DNA from: Modicisalibacter sp033446685
GTDB lineage: Bacteria > Pseudomonadota > Gammaproteobacteria > Pseudomonadales > Halomonadaceae
NCBI RefSeq assembly: GCF_033446685.1
Contig: NZ_JAWQLY010000003.1
Location: 186,001 to 250,000 of the forward strand
DNA: 64,000 nucleotides
Direction of reading: 5' to 3'
The first letter of the stretch is position 1, and each line of letters starts with the position of its first letter. The notes beneath the pieces were generated by a model. It was not told the origin of the DNA. It did not search any database and worked only from the letters and a program-made list of their open reading frames with translations. This document shows positions 25,053 through 34,814 of the stretch, piece by piece. The translations under genes and the position numbers were made by a program.

Positions 25053-28000
25053 ATGGCAAATGATCAGCCCTGGAAAGCCAGTGGAATGAACAAGGCGGAC
25101 TGGTTGGCCGAGGAGGTCGCCAACGCGGTCGGCGCAGGCAATGCCTGGGAGTGTGAGACCGTCGATTTCTCCGACCCCAACCGGCCACCGACTTGTGTCG
25201 AGGTCGATTTCCCGATTATTCCGATTAATCAGATTGCAGCCATCGAAGGTAATGCCGGCAAGCCCATATACCAGATGTCTAAATGGTGGGCGCGCCGGCG
25301 CAGCAGTGTGTTTCGGTCGCTGTTGCTGGCGTCCGCCATTAAGGCCCCGGATGATCCGGCAGAAGCCGCAAAATTAGTCTGGGATGCCTACTACGGAAAC
25401 CATCAGAAAAAGGGTGCTTTCAAGCATTTGAAGGTGGCGGACATCTTCATGGGTGGCGGCACCACCGTCGTGGAAGGTTCGCGCCTCGGCATGCAGATGG
25501 TCGGTAACGAGCTCAACCCAGTAGCCTGGTTTGTGGTGAAGAACGAGCTGGCCCCTGTGAACAAGGCTGAGGTTGAGGCTCTTCTGGCGGAGATCGAGGC
25601 CGAGGTCAAGCCGCAGATCATGCCCTTCTACGCCTGCGATTGTCCGCGGGGCCACAGCGGACAGTGGACGCAGGTCAGCACTGGCAAGGTCATGGGGGAT
25701 GATTTCGACCCCTTGACGCTGCCGCCGCATGAGCGCACGGATTATCACTATCACGGCCCGGAGATCATTTACTCTTTCTGGGCCAAGCACGGCCCCTGTC
25801 AGGTCACTGGATGCGGCCATCGTACGCCGATCATGAACAACCCGGTGATGGCCGTGAAAGCCCTCTCCGTAAAGGCTTGGGCACGCACTTGCAAGCATTG
25901 TGGTGAACACTACGATCTAGAAGAGCGCGATGCCCGCATGGCACCCGGCGTTTCGTTGGTAGTTGCCGACACGGAAAGGCCCTTCGCCGTTGCCCGGCTA
26001 AACGAGCACAGCGGTGAGCCTGACAGCGCCGAATGTCCCTGCTGCGGACAGATCGAGTCATTCGGCAAGCTGGGCAAAGGCAAACGCAAAAAAGTAGAGC
26101 TTTCGCTACTGGTTCACCCAGAATGGTTGGCTGGCGAGACGTCCAAGGATGAGCAGGGGCGTCCCTTCGACGGCAGTGTCGAAGATCCGGTGGAGGATAC
26201 TGTGCGCTGGAACCAGATCAGGGCGCAGACCTGCAAGCTGATCGAGGTGCGTGGCAAACTGCCAGAAACCATTGCCTGTCCAGATACTGAAGCTGTAATA
26301 CACACTGGAACACAAGGGGGAACTACTCCAAAGCCTGGTTTTTTTGTCTGCGGAGAATGTGGAACTAGCCAGAGAATCGTTAAAGCGGTCGAAGAAACTG
26401 GGAAACTAGCACCTGTGGCAAGCTATGCAATTCACGGTCACTGTCCGGAGTGTTGCAGGCAAGGTGAAGCGTATGGTGGTAGATTCTTTAAGGCATTGTC
26501 AGACTCAAAGTCTATAGGAAAAGCTACTGAAGAGTGGGAGCATCTTAAGGAAGGAGAACTCGCAGAATTCTGGCCACGTAGTGGATTGCCCTTTGGGCAC
26601 ATGACCCACCAGCGTCAACCTTTACCACAACACGGCTATTCGCATTGGTGGAAGATGTTCAACCCACGCCAACTGCTTGTTCTATCTCTGCTTCTGAAAG
26701 CGATCAATACTGGTGGAAAGCATTCAGATGCAGTTCGAGACTTCATGCTTGGGGCATTTCAGCAGTATCTGAGAAACCAGAATATGTTCTGCTTTTGGGA
26801 TGTAAGTAGAGACTGCTTAGCTCCCCATATGAGTAACGCTAATTTTCATCCCAAGAACAATGTCGTAGAAAACAGCGTTTTTTCTGAGTTGGGCCGAGGC
26901 AACTGGCAGAGCCAGTACGGAAGCCTCGCGTCAGCCGTGGATTGGATTAAGGCTCCATGGGAGCTGACACATAACGAGCGATTGAAAGAAGAAACGGGTG
27001 TTGTTTCAACTCATATCAATGGAAAAAGTACCAAGATTGAGTGTGGGGACCCGGTACGGGAAGCAGAGGTACACTGCGCCTCGTCAACTGATCTCACCAT
27101 GCTGGAAACAGGCAGTTATGACCTGGTTGTAACTGATCCGCCCTTCGGGGGCCTGCTGCATTATTCCGAGCTCTCCGACTTTTTCTATGTCTGGTTGCGA
27201 TTGGCATTGAAGGGTCGCTACCCAGACTATTTCGGACCGGAGTACACTCCCAAGACGCTAGAGGCGGTGGCGAACCGAGCACGGCACCCGGGACGGGATG
27301 AAGAAACCGGTTTAGAGAACGCCGATCGGTTTTACCAGCGCCTGCTCACCGAATGTTGGCGCGAAGCGGGCCGGGTTCTCAAGCCGGGCGGGCTGCTGAG
27401 TTTTACCTTCCATCACAGTGAGGATGCGCCTTGGGTGTCTGTGCTCGAATCGCTGTTCGATGCCGGTTTCTACCTGGAGGCCACCTACCCCATCCGCAGC
27501 GATGAAACCAAGGGCTCGGGCGAGTTTGGCTCCCGCAAGATCGAATACGACATCATTCATGTCTGTCGCAAGCGCATCGAGGATCCTAAGCCGATTTCTT
27601 GGGCAAAATTGCGGCGCCAGGTGCTGCGTGATGTGCGGGACCTGCAAAACTTGCTGGAACATCACCAGGAAGAAGGCCTGCCGGAGGCCGATGTGCAGGT
27701 GATTCGGCGCGGCAAGGCGCTGGAGTATTTCTCCCGCCACTATGGTCAGGTCTACAAGGACCAGGACACGTCGATGACGGTATTAGAGGCCTTGCTGGGC
27801 ATCAACCAGTTGCTTGATGAGGAGTCCGGTGGCATTAAGGAGCCGCCACCGCATAATGCAGAGCCCTTCACGCGTATGTTGCTGCGTCTGTTCGATGGCA
27901 TCAATCAGTTGCCCCGAGACCAACTACAGAAATTCCTGCGCGGGACGGGCATTGGTCCCTCGGACTTTGCAAGCCGGGGTTGGGTGTACGAAAAGAAGAA

Positions 28001-28337
28001 AATCTTTCATCTCACCTCACCGTTGGACCTGGCCCAAGGCTGGATCGGTCGGCATCGGCGCGGTATGCAGAGCGATTACGAGCAGGCGATGTTCCTTATC
28101 GGCGCCTGCTTTGAAGGCAGTGGCATCAATGCCAGCGAAACCCTGAATAACGAAAACTTCAAACCCCATCCGGCTTTGGGTGCGATTCTGACCTGGTTCA
28201 AGACCCGTGGTGCGGATTCGCCGACCCGGAACGCGGCTTCGACCGCCGCGTCGCTCTACCAATCCTGGGAGACACGCAACCAGGCCCAGGTGAAGCAGCT
28301 CAACTTATTTGAGCGTATGGGTGAAGAGGAGGATTGA
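25053..28337 (+). CDS. DUF1156 adenine-specific DNA methyltransferase with zinc ribbons
   Basis: Putative DNA N6-adenine methyltransferase, 1,094 residues. The DUF1156 region is at about 50-90 (MSKWWARRRSSVFRSLLLA). A SAM-binding stretch follows at about 130 (DIFMGGGTTVVEGSRLGMQM), and the catalytic DPPF is at 695-698 (VVTDPPFGGLLHYSELSDFF). Between them lie several CxxC pairs (TCKHCG, CPCCG, CGECG, CPECC), indicating zinc ribbons. This type matches PglXI of BREX type 3. Bases about 26,280-27,060 are visibly lower in GC than the flanks, suggesting that an internal segment was exchanged. It overlaps the next gene by one base. Confidence 0.85.
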   Translation: MANDQPWKASGMNKADWLAEEVANAVGAGNAWECETVDFSDPNRPPTCVEVDFPIIPINQIAAIEGNAGKPIYQMSKWWARRRSSVFRSLLLASAIKAPDDPAEAAKLVWDAYYGNHQKKGAFKHLKVADIFMGGGTTVVEGSRLGMQMVGNELNPVAWFVVKNELAPVNKAEVEALLAEIEAEVKPQIMPFYACDCPRGHSGQWTQVSTGKVMGDDFDPLTLPPHERTDYHYHGPEIIYSFWAKHGPCQVTGCGHRTPIMNNPVMAVKALSVKAWARTCKHCGEHYDLEERDARMAPGVSLVVADTERPFAVARLNEHSGEPDSAECPCCGQIESFGKLGKGKRKKVELSLLVHPEWLAGETSKDEQGRPFDGSVEDPVEDTVRWNQIRAQTCKLIEVRGKLPETIACPDTEAVIHTGTQGGTTPKPGFFVCGECGTSQRIVKAVEETGKLAPVASYAIHGHCPECCRQGEAYGGRFFKALSDSKSIGKATEEWEHLKEGELAEFWPRSGLPFGHMTHQRQPLPQHGYSHWWKMFNPRQLLVLSLLLKAINTGGKHSDAVRDFMLGAFQQYLRNQNMFCFWDVSRDCLAPHMSNANFHPKNNVVENSVFSELGRGNWQSQYGSLASAVDWIKAPWELTHNERLKEETGVVSTHINGKSTKIECGDPVREAEVHCASSTDLTMLETGSYDLVVTDPPFGGLLHYSELSDFFYVWLRLALKGRYPDYFGPEYTPKTLEAVANRARHPGRDEETGLENADRFYQRLLTECWREAGRVLKPGGLLSFTFHHSEDAPWVSVLESLFDAGFYLEATYPIRSDETKGSGEFGSRKIEYDIIHVCRKRIEDPKPISWAKLRRQVLRDVRDLQNLLEHHQEEGLPEADVQVIRRGKALEYFSRHYGQVYKDQDTSMTVLEALLGINQLLDEESGGIKEPPPHNAEPFTRMLLRLFDGINQLPRDQLQKFLRGTGIGPSDFASRGWVYEKKKIFHLTSPLDLAQGWIGRHRRGMQSDYEQAMFLIGACFEGSGINASETLNNENFKPHPALGAILTWFKTRGADSPTRNAASTAASLYQSWETRNQAQVKQLNLFERMGEEED

Positions 28338-28858
28338 TGGTCAGAACACGCTTCAATCAAGGCTGGCCTCGGCGCGGCATTGCGTTGCTTTGGGATGCCG
28401 GGATTCTGTCCGGCCTGAATACACCGGACGAGGTGGTGTCGCTGCATCACTTCTTTGCCATGGCCGACGACTGGCCGGATGATTTGCCCGCCGCGGATGG
28501 CGATGCCCTGGTGGTAGCGGGGCTGGAAGGATGCTTGGATGTCCTGGATGGAGAGGATGCCAGGTGTTGGTTGGAAATCGATCTGAAAGAGGCCTTGCTG
28601 TCCTTCCAGGACTTCTACCAGGGGCAGGCCGGCTTGATCTTCTGGATGCCTAGTGGTCGGAACCGCATCAGCATGAAGGGAGCTAGCGAATCCTACTACT
28701 GGCGGCACAGGCCTTCCGGGCAGGAGGGATTGCCTATTGGGCGTCTGCTGTTTTCTGGTGCTGAAAATGAGGTGGAGCGCCTACTAAATACGGATGACCC
28801 GCACGCTGACTATGACGGCAAACACTGGGCGGGATTGCACCACCCGCGGATTAGCTAG
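28337..28858 (+). CDS. Unknown small protein inside the defence operon
   Basis: An acidic protein of 173 residues (start ATG 28337 overlapping the methyltransferase stop; a TTG one codon earlier is possible). It contains no motif I recognise. Conspicuous segments are GWPRRGIALLWDAGILSGLN, FAMADDWPDDLPAADGDALV and KHWAGLHHPR. Its tight placement between methyltransferase and helicase, with GAGGAG before the start, says it is a component of the system. It may be an accessory or inhibitory subunit, but nothing in the sequence decides this. Confidence 0.7.
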   Translation: MVRTRFNQGWPRRGIALLWDAGILSGLNTPDEVVSLHHFFAMADDWPDDLPAADGDALVVAGLEGCLDVLDGEDARCWLEIDLKEALLSFQDFYQGQAGLIFWMPSGRNRISMKGASESYYWRHRPSGQEGLPIGRLLFSGAENEVERLLNTDDPHADYDGKHWAGLHHPRIS

Positions 28859-28871
28859 GGAGATACGATCC

Positions 28872-31634
28872 ATGGCCGAGCCCAGCTTCCAACCGGGCCA
28901 GCGTGTATTACATGCCGAGTTCGGCGAAGGTGTGGTGGTACAGCTCACTGCCAATGGCTATGTGCGTGCCTTTTTTCCGAGTGGTGAGCGGCAGGTTTTC
29001 GGTGAGTCACTGCAGCTGGTCACGAGCCGTGCCGAACAGATTATTGCCCAAGTGGCTGGTGATGCGGTTCGCCTGCGTACGGCTTGGCTGCATGTCGAGG
29101 CGCATGCGCTGCCGCTGATGGAGAACGCGGCGGCGCTGACGTCCGCACGCATTGACCTGTTGCCCCACCAGGTGGTGCTGACGCACCAGGTTGCAACCGC
29201 CTTGCCCCGACGTTTTCTGGTAGCCGATGAGGTGGGATTAGGAAAAACCATCGAAACTGCCTTGATTCTGCGTGAGCTGGCAAGCCGTGGTGAACTGGAG
29301 CGTGCTTTGATGGTGGTGCCGGCTGGGCTGGTCAACAACTGGCATCGGGAGCTTAACGAGGTTTTCAACCTGGATTTTGAGGTGTTCGGCTCGGAAGGCG
29401 ATGTGACTGACCGTCGAAGCAACGCCTTTGACAAGCACAACCGTTTGATTGCCAGCGTCGACACCTTGAAGCGGCGAGCACGAATCAACCGTTTGAAGGA
29501 AGCGCCGCCCTGGGACCTGGTGGTGTTCGATGAGGCGCATCACCTCTCGGCCTACAGGAACGGCAAGAAGGTGCGCAAGACCGAGAATTACAAGCTTGCT
29601 GAAGTCCTGCGCGACCATGCCCGCGATTTGATTCTGCTCTCGGCCACACCACACCAGGGGGATCACTTTCGCTTTTGGATGCTGATCCAGTTGCTCAACC
29701 CGACGCTGTTCAAGAGCCCCGAGGAGATGGTGGACGCGCGTCACCGCCTCAATGAATTGGTCTATCGGCGCACCAAAGCCGATGCCTGCACTGCGGACGG
29801 TTCTTCGCTATTCGCGCGACGCTGGGTGCATACGGAATCCTTCACCATGAGCCCGGCGGAAAAGGCGTTTTACGCCAAGCTGCGGGAGTACCTGATCGAC
29901 GGTTTTGACCTTGCCAAGCAGCAGGGCAACCAGGGCCGAGCCCTAGGGTTCGTGATGACCATCTTTCAGAAGATTGCCGCCTCCAGCTTTGCGGCGGTTC
30001 GCAGCACCTTGCTTCGTCGCCAGTTGGCCCTGACCATTCATGAAGCCATTCTTAAAGATGAGTCGCTGGACATTGACGGGCACCATGCCCTAATGGAAGA
30101 GGCTCGCCAGTTGATCCACCAGCAAAACAGCCTGGCCGATGACGCCGTGAGCCGGGGCGAGGTGGATCGTATCCTCGCAGACCTCAAGCTCCGCTTGATT
30201 CGCAAGCTCGATGAAGAACGCCTGTCGGCTGTGGCTTCGTCTGACTCTGCCGAGGAAGTGACCGCGGAAGGGGAGGATGTGGTGACAACGGCGGTTGAGC
30301 TGTCGTTGCCGGAAGAAAGGTTGCGCATCTCGGATTTGCTCAAGGTGTTCCCACAAGAGAGGGAAACTAAGGCCGATAAATTGTTACGAGGTCTGGGTGC
30401 CTTGTGGGAGCAAAATACGTACGAGAAAATCGTCATTTTTGCGACCTACTTAGCGACGGTTGATTTGCTAGCTAGGGAGATTGAAGCCTCTTACCCAGGA
30501 CAGGGCGTAGTGGTGCTTCGCGGTGGTGACCATGGCTCGAAATTGGCGGCAGAAAGGCGCTTTCGTAAAGCCGATGGCCCGCGCGTTTTGATCTGCACCG
30601 CGGCGGGCCGGGAGGGGATCAACCTGCAATTCAGCCGGGTGCTGTTCAATTTTGATCTGCCTTGGAATCCGATGGACGTCGAGCAACGAATCGGACGCAT
30701 CCATCGTTATGGACAAAAGGATACCGCTCAGGTTTACAACCTGGTGCTCTCCGACACGATTGAGGGGCGCATATTCCTGATGCTGACCGACAAGCTCCAG
30801 GAAATCGCACGTACCCTGGGCAAGGTAGATGCCCAGGGGAATGTAGCCGAGGATTTGCGAGGCCAGATTCTCGGGCAGCTTACCGATCGCCTGAGCTACG
30901 ACCAGCTTTACCGGGAAGCGCTGTCCGATCCTGAATTGAAGCGAACGCACCAGGAACTGGAAGCGGCAATGAACAATGCCAGGGAGGCGCGCAAGGTAGT
31001 CTTCGAGCTGTTTCAGGACCTGGATCGTTTCAGTCTTGATGATTACAAGCCGCTTGCGAATATTGATGAAAGTAAGTCACGCATTATGGAGTTCGTGAGG
31101 GCTGCCGTAGAGTACAACGGGGGAAGTGTTCGACCAGTCGATGGGCTTCGCTTTGAGATGGCACTGGATTCGGGATCAGCGCCGATTGTTTACACGCTGG
31201 ATCGCGACCTCGCGCAGCAGCATGAGAAGCTTGAACTGATCGGTATAGACCACCCGCTTGTTGATCGACTTATAAATCGATGGCGTTCAGCGGAACCGTC
31301 CTTTCTAGGTGCCTCGGCTTCTTTGGGTGTCGATCAACCGGTTGCGCTTAGTATCTGGTTGGTACATTCCTTCGGTGCCAAACAAGATATTGGCTCCCAC
31401 ATGATTCCCATCGCTGTTGGTCGAGATGGTAAACGAGCACCAAACGTAGAGAAACAGTATCGTGATTGTTTTAAGGCCCCGCCCGGTAGGCCCCAATTTC
31501 AACCTAATGAACGAGCTGCTCTGCTGTATGAGCATATCGAGCCCACATTGCAACGAGAATTAAAGCATCGTGGAATTGCTAGCCCTGACAAAGGCTATTC
31601 TACAAACCTTTTGGTCTGGATAGATGTAAATTGA
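28872..31634 (+). CDS. SNF2/RapA-type DEAH helicase of the defence operon
   Basis: Superfamily 2 helicase or DNA translocase, 920 residues. Motif I is ADEVGLGKTIET (Asp119), motif II is VFDEAHHL (Asp220), motif III is LLSATPHQGD, and the C-terminal motor carries TAAGREGINLQF and EQRIGRIHRYGQ (about 604-615). An N-terminal segment of about 50 residues (FQPGQRVLHAEFGEGVVVQL) looks like a CarD/SH3-type barrel. It resembles DISARM DrmD and BREX BrxHII helicases. The start is ATG 28872, 13 nt after the previous stop. It is the last gene of the operon. Confidence 0.87.
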   Translation: MAEPSFQPGQRVLHAEFGEGVVVQLTANGYVRAFFPSGERQVFGESLQLVTSRAEQIIAQVAGDAVRLRTAWLHVEAHALPLMENAAALTSARIDLLPHQVVLTHQVATALPRRFLVADEVGLGKTIETALILRELASRGELERALMVVPAGLVNNWHRELNEVFNLDFEVFGSEGDVTDRRSNAFDKHNRLIASVDTLKRRARINRLKEAPPWDLVVFDEAHHLSAYRNGKKVRKTENYKLAEVLRDHARDLILLSATPHQGDHFRFWMLIQLLNPTLFKSPEEMVDARHRLNELVYRRTKADACTADGSSLFARRWVHTESFTMSPAEKAFYAKLREYLIDGFDLAKQQGNQGRALGFVMTIFQKIAASSFAAVRSTLLRRQLALTIHEAILKDESLDIDGHHALMEEARQLIHQQNSLADDAVSRGEVDRILADLKLRLIRKLDEERLSAVASSDSAEEVTAEGEDVVTTAVELSLPEERLRISDLLKVFPQERETKADKLLRGLGALWEQNTYEKIVIFATYLATVDLLAREIEASYPGQGVVVLRGGDHGSKLAAERRFRKADGPRVLICTAAGREGINLQFSRVLFNFDLPWNPMDVEQRIGRIHRYGQKDTAQVYNLVLSDTIEGRIFLMLTDKLQEIARTLGKVDAQGNVAEDLRGQILGQLTDRLSYDQLYREALSDPELKRTHQELEAAMNNAREARKVVFELFQDLDRFSLDDYKPLANIDESKSRIMEFVRAAVEYNGGSVRPVDGLRFEMALDSGSAPIVYTLDRDLAQQHEKLELIGIDHPLVDRLINRWRSAEPSFLGASASLGVDQPVALSIWLVHSFGAKQDIGSHMIPIAVGRDGKRAPNVEKQYRDCFKAPPGRPQFQPNERAALLYEHIEPTLQRELKHRGIASPDKGYSTNLLVWIDVN

Positions 31635-31727
31635 AAATCGAATCGATCCCCAGCTTAGCCCGGCGCTGCCGTCAGAAAGGCGGATTATAGTCGCCCGAAC
31701 GAAGGCCTCTATCCTGCTGAGCGTGCA

Positions 31728-32096
31728 ATGCCAATCTCGCTCGCTCACCCCAGGGAGCCGCTGGATGACGAGGTGAAAATCTCCACCGCAAGAGACTTCG
31801 TCTCGGAGCATGCGCCACTTTATTTGACCACGGGCGATGCGACCCCCGCGTTTGGCAAAACGAACGATCCAGTGACCGTAATCAACTTATCTGACAGGGA
31901 CGACAGACACTGCATTGATTCTAATACGACGCCGGCGAGCGAGTTGGATCGGCTCCCCAACGTCGGTCCGGCCCGTGCTCAAGAAATTATCGATGGTCGA
32001 TCCTGGCAGAGCGTGGAAGAGCTCACACGCATTCGGGGAATCGGTAAAGGACGGATGACCAATATCCGCAGTAGTGGATTGTTATGCGGCGCCTGA
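31728..32096 (+). CDS. Helix-hairpin-helix (ComEA-like) protein
   Basis: A 122-residue protein. The C-terminal half has tandem helix-hairpin-helix motifs, LDRLPNVGPARAQEIIDG and LTRIRGIGKGRMTNIRSSG, which bind DNA non-specifically as in ComEA. The N-terminal 65 residues show no family. No signal peptide is visible, so it is probably cytoplasmic. It lies 93 nt after the helicase on the same strand and may be an accessory of the defence region, or may function with the nearby CoiA-like protein. The start at 31728 is tentative. Confidence 0.6.
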   Translation: MPISLAHPREPLDDEVKISTARDFVSEHAPLYLTTGDATPAFGKTNDPVTVINLSDRDDRHCIDSNTTPASELDRLPNVGPARAQEIIDGRSWQSVEELTRIRGIGKGRMTNIRSSGLLCGA

Positions 32097-32389
32097 GAGG
32101 AGAGGCATTAGTGGTTCGTCACCCCCTAACGTTTGCTAGAACCACGTCGGAACGTGTTCAGGCCTAGGACGTAATACTAACCAATTAACAGTTTGAGATA
32201 TCGCGTTGATCACTTCTGGGGTGGTCGGCCTTGGTATGCGAATGCTCTACGGAGCATGAGCGTGTCTGCCCAAGCGCAAACTGACAAGCGGGGGGCGCCC
32301 TAGCTCTTTGGGAATGAGGCGCTTATCAGTGCGGCAATATCGACAAGCCGATAGAAGCATTCAACTTTGGATAAGGGCAAGCTTCTTGG

Positions 32390-34549
32390 ATGGACACCGC
32401 AGACGCAAATCACAACGATACGCCAATTTTTGAGCCGCTGAGCACGTCAGATCCATTGCTAGCCCCGCCACCATCGGAGACCGGCAAGATCCCATATGGC
32501 CTTCGTGATGGTGTGGTCGTGCACATCAGTGAATTGACAATCGCCGAACGAGGGAACAAATGCAGCTGTCTCTGCCCTGGATGCAATGGGAAATTACAAG
32601 CCAGGATGGGCCCCGTATACGCGCACCACTTTGCTCACGTCCAGGAAAGTCATTGCACGACCGCCGCGGAGACCGGCATTCACCTCAAGGCCAAGGAGTT
32701 GATAGCCTCGCATGGCTGGGTCAAGTTGCCGGGCCTCACCGTGACTGTCGGCAAGGAGTTCTCCGACAGCGCCTTTAAGGACGGGCGGTGCGAGAGGAGG
32801 GATCTGGTAAAAAGCGGGACTGTCATTGAATTCGATAATGTCCTCGTCGAACAGTATCGAAGCGGCATTACACCCGACGTTATCGGGACGCTTTCAGAGA
32901 CTGAGCTTTTCATCGAAATACGGGTCACGCACGAGGTCGACGAACGCAAGCGAGAGCGGATCGAACAGCTCAATGTCTCGACCATCGAAATCGACCTTTC
33001 AGGGCTGGATCGCATGGCCTCGCCTGTTGATATCGAAGAGGCACTATCGATCACGGCCAACGCTCAGTGGATCTACCATCGGCATGAACAAAGCCTGCGA
33101 GCCCAGATGGCGCAGCGGGTGGAGGAAAATGAGCGGATCTACCAGGAGCAACTACAAGCCGCCCGTGAAGCCGAAATGCAGCAACGGGCCAGGCGTGAAC
33201 AGGGCAAGGATCGATTCAAGCAACGCCTTAGCGCCGTGTACCAGGCCCTTGAAGGGCGCCTCAGTGCCGACGCCCCAATCAATCTGCCACCCGTCATGAA
33301 GCAATGGTTGCCAGAAGGCCTGCCCGGCGACTATGGACAGGGGCTCACTGTCTCCGCCTACGATAAGGAGTGGATGGTCTACGCCAGCAAAATGCTTCCC
33401 GTGGGTGAAACCGATCGGTTCGCTATCGCCTGGGACTGTCATAATCCCTCTAAGCCGGAGCCCTACCACCTTCGGGAACTGTACAGGATAGCCGGCGCAT
33501 TCTGCGTACTGGATATATCTGCGCTATTGAAGGGCGGCTCGCGCACGCACTGGCAGGATGACGAGCTGGATGCGTTCTTGGCTGGGCCAAGGGCAAGGCA
33601 TGATCGTTGGTACAAGTATCCGGAATCGATACGCCGGCACCAAATAGCTTTTAACCAGGCTCAGCAGCGCGAAGCGCTGAAAGCACAAAAGGCCACGGAC
33701 GAGAAGAATGTCCGTGAAAGGGCTGAGCAACAGGCTCGCGATGAAGCCGAACGAGCTGCCATGTGGCGTGAGCACGAGCAGGCCCAGGCCGAAAGGCGCA
33801 CAATAGAAATGAGCCGTCACGCGGAGCAACGAGACAGGAAGTTGTACCGTGAGCTGCAACGCCTGGCGGCGCACTTGGACGCGGGCAGAAAGCTGCTCGA
33901 GGACATCGAGAAGCACCAGCGGAAAATCCAGATCTCGCGGGAGGCGCTCGGTGTCGCAGCGCCGCAACGTTGGCACCCGGTCAAGGAGCTTTCTGCCAGT
34001 TACCCACGACTCGCAGGTTCGGACTTCGACTGGATCACTGGGCAATGGCAATGCCTGGCGAGACCCTACCCCTATGAATGGGTCTTTTCGATCCATCCCG
34101 ATTGCCTGAAGGTCGCTGTCCTGGATACGTTTCTCGCAGCGGCCAGTAAGGATCAGGACCTTGCTGATGCCGATGTACGGAACGACCTCCAGAAGATTCT
34201 GGCCGAACGGCTACGACAAACGAGCCAGCCAGGATCAAAGGCGAAAGGATACTCATCGCACTACTACCGAATGGAGCGATGGGTCAAGACTGCTGGGGAC
34301 CATGCACGGCATATCAATGCGCTTATAGACCAGACCAGTAGTGGCCAGCCTCTACCCGACTCGATCTGGGCCGAACAGGCAGACCAGTCTCTCGAGGAAG
34401 TGCTCAGTTTGATTTCACAAAGCGCAGGGATATCGGCCGGTGAGAGGGAAGGGGAAAGCTACAATCCATGGCAGCCAGCCGTGATGCGCCGATTTTGCGA
34501 GACGCTTCTCCAAGACCTGAGATCGTTGAGACACCCGGCCCAGTCATGA
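32390..34549 (+). CDS. CoiA-like nuclease protein with coiled coil
   Basis: A 719-residue protein with the organisation of CoiA-like proteins. A zinc-ribbon/His segment (CSCLCPGCNGKLQ, then YAHHFAHVQESHC) lies at about residues 60-95. A PD-(D/E)XK-like nuclease core follows (FDNVLVEQYRSGITPDVIG and ETELFIEIRVTHEVDERKRE). Next comes a long charged coiled coil (roughly 230-290 and 420-520), then a Trp-rich C-terminal half. CoiA in Gram-positives processes DNA during competence; stand-alone relatives also occur in mobile elements. Defence or DNA processing is possible. The gene is alone, with 293 nt of featureless DNA before it. Confidence 0.65.
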   Translation: MDTADANHNDTPIFEPLSTSDPLLAPPPSETGKIPYGLRDGVVVHISELTIAERGNKCSCLCPGCNGKLQARMGPVYAHHFAHVQESHCTTAAETGIHLKAKELIASHGWVKLPGLTVTVGKEFSDSAFKDGRCERRDLVKSGTVIEFDNVLVEQYRSGITPDVIGTLSETELFIEIRVTHEVDERKRERIEQLNVSTIEIDLSGLDRMASPVDIEEALSITANAQWIYHRHEQSLRAQMAQRVEENERIYQEQLQAAREAEMQQRARREQGKDRFKQRLSAVYQALEGRLSADAPINLPPVMKQWLPEGLPGDYGQGLTVSAYDKEWMVYASKMLPVGETDRFAIAWDCHNPSKPEPYHLRELYRIAGAFCVLDISALLKGGSRTHWQDDELDAFLAGPRARHDRWYKYPESIRRHQIAFNQAQQREALKAQKATDEKNVRERAEQQARDEAERAAMWREHEQAQAERRTIEMSRHAEQRDRKLYRELQRLAAHLDAGRKLLEDIEKHQRKIQISREALGVAAPQRWHPVKELSASYPRLAGSDFDWITGQWQCLARPYPYEWVFSIHPDCLKVAVLDTFLAAASKDQDLADADVRNDLQKILAERLRQTSQPGSKAKGYSSHYYRMERWVKTAGDHARHINALIDQTSSGQPLPDSIWAEQADQSLEEVLSLISQSAGISAGEREGESYNPWQPAVMRRFCETLLQDLRSLRHPAQS

Positions 34550-34564
34550 GAACACGCAGACCTG

Positions 34565-34769
34565 GACTGAATAGCTGAGCGCTGGTGGCATCGAGATGCC
34601 AGGGCCCCTCATCCTCCATGGAGCCGCGCTGCGCATCGAAGGTGCCGGCGGGGATCAGACGCAACTTGGCGGCGTCGGTGCGCACCGCGAGTGCGCAGAC
34701 CGCTACCAGAGGCTGATTGGCTTCCGCACTGCAGGCGGCGATGGGATGGAGCGAAGTTGTCGTAGTCAT
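34565..34769 (-). pseudogene. Fragment of a Mu-like gpI (protease/scaffold) gene
   Basis: The minus-strand start at 34769 reads IAACSAEANQPLVAVCALAV and then LRLIPAGTFDAQRG and GPWHLDATSAQLF. This resembles the N-terminus of Mu-like prophage I proteins (usual pattern: LLPAGEF..RDGR..W.LD). The similarity ends near 34,570, where the frame runs into the end of the CoiA-like gene, so only about 65 codons remain. Together with the gpG fragment at 36.1-36.5 kb it preserves the Mu gene order G then I. Confidence 0.5.
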
Positions 34770-34814
34770 GAGCCCAGCTGGGGCGCACGAGGGTAAGACG
34801 GGATTTAAAGAGTT

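Noticed and set aside
34596..34796. Plus-strand 66-codon frame opposite the gpI fragment
   Set aside because: The minus strand gives a recognisable Mu gpI N-terminus; the plus frame has no ribosome site or motif.
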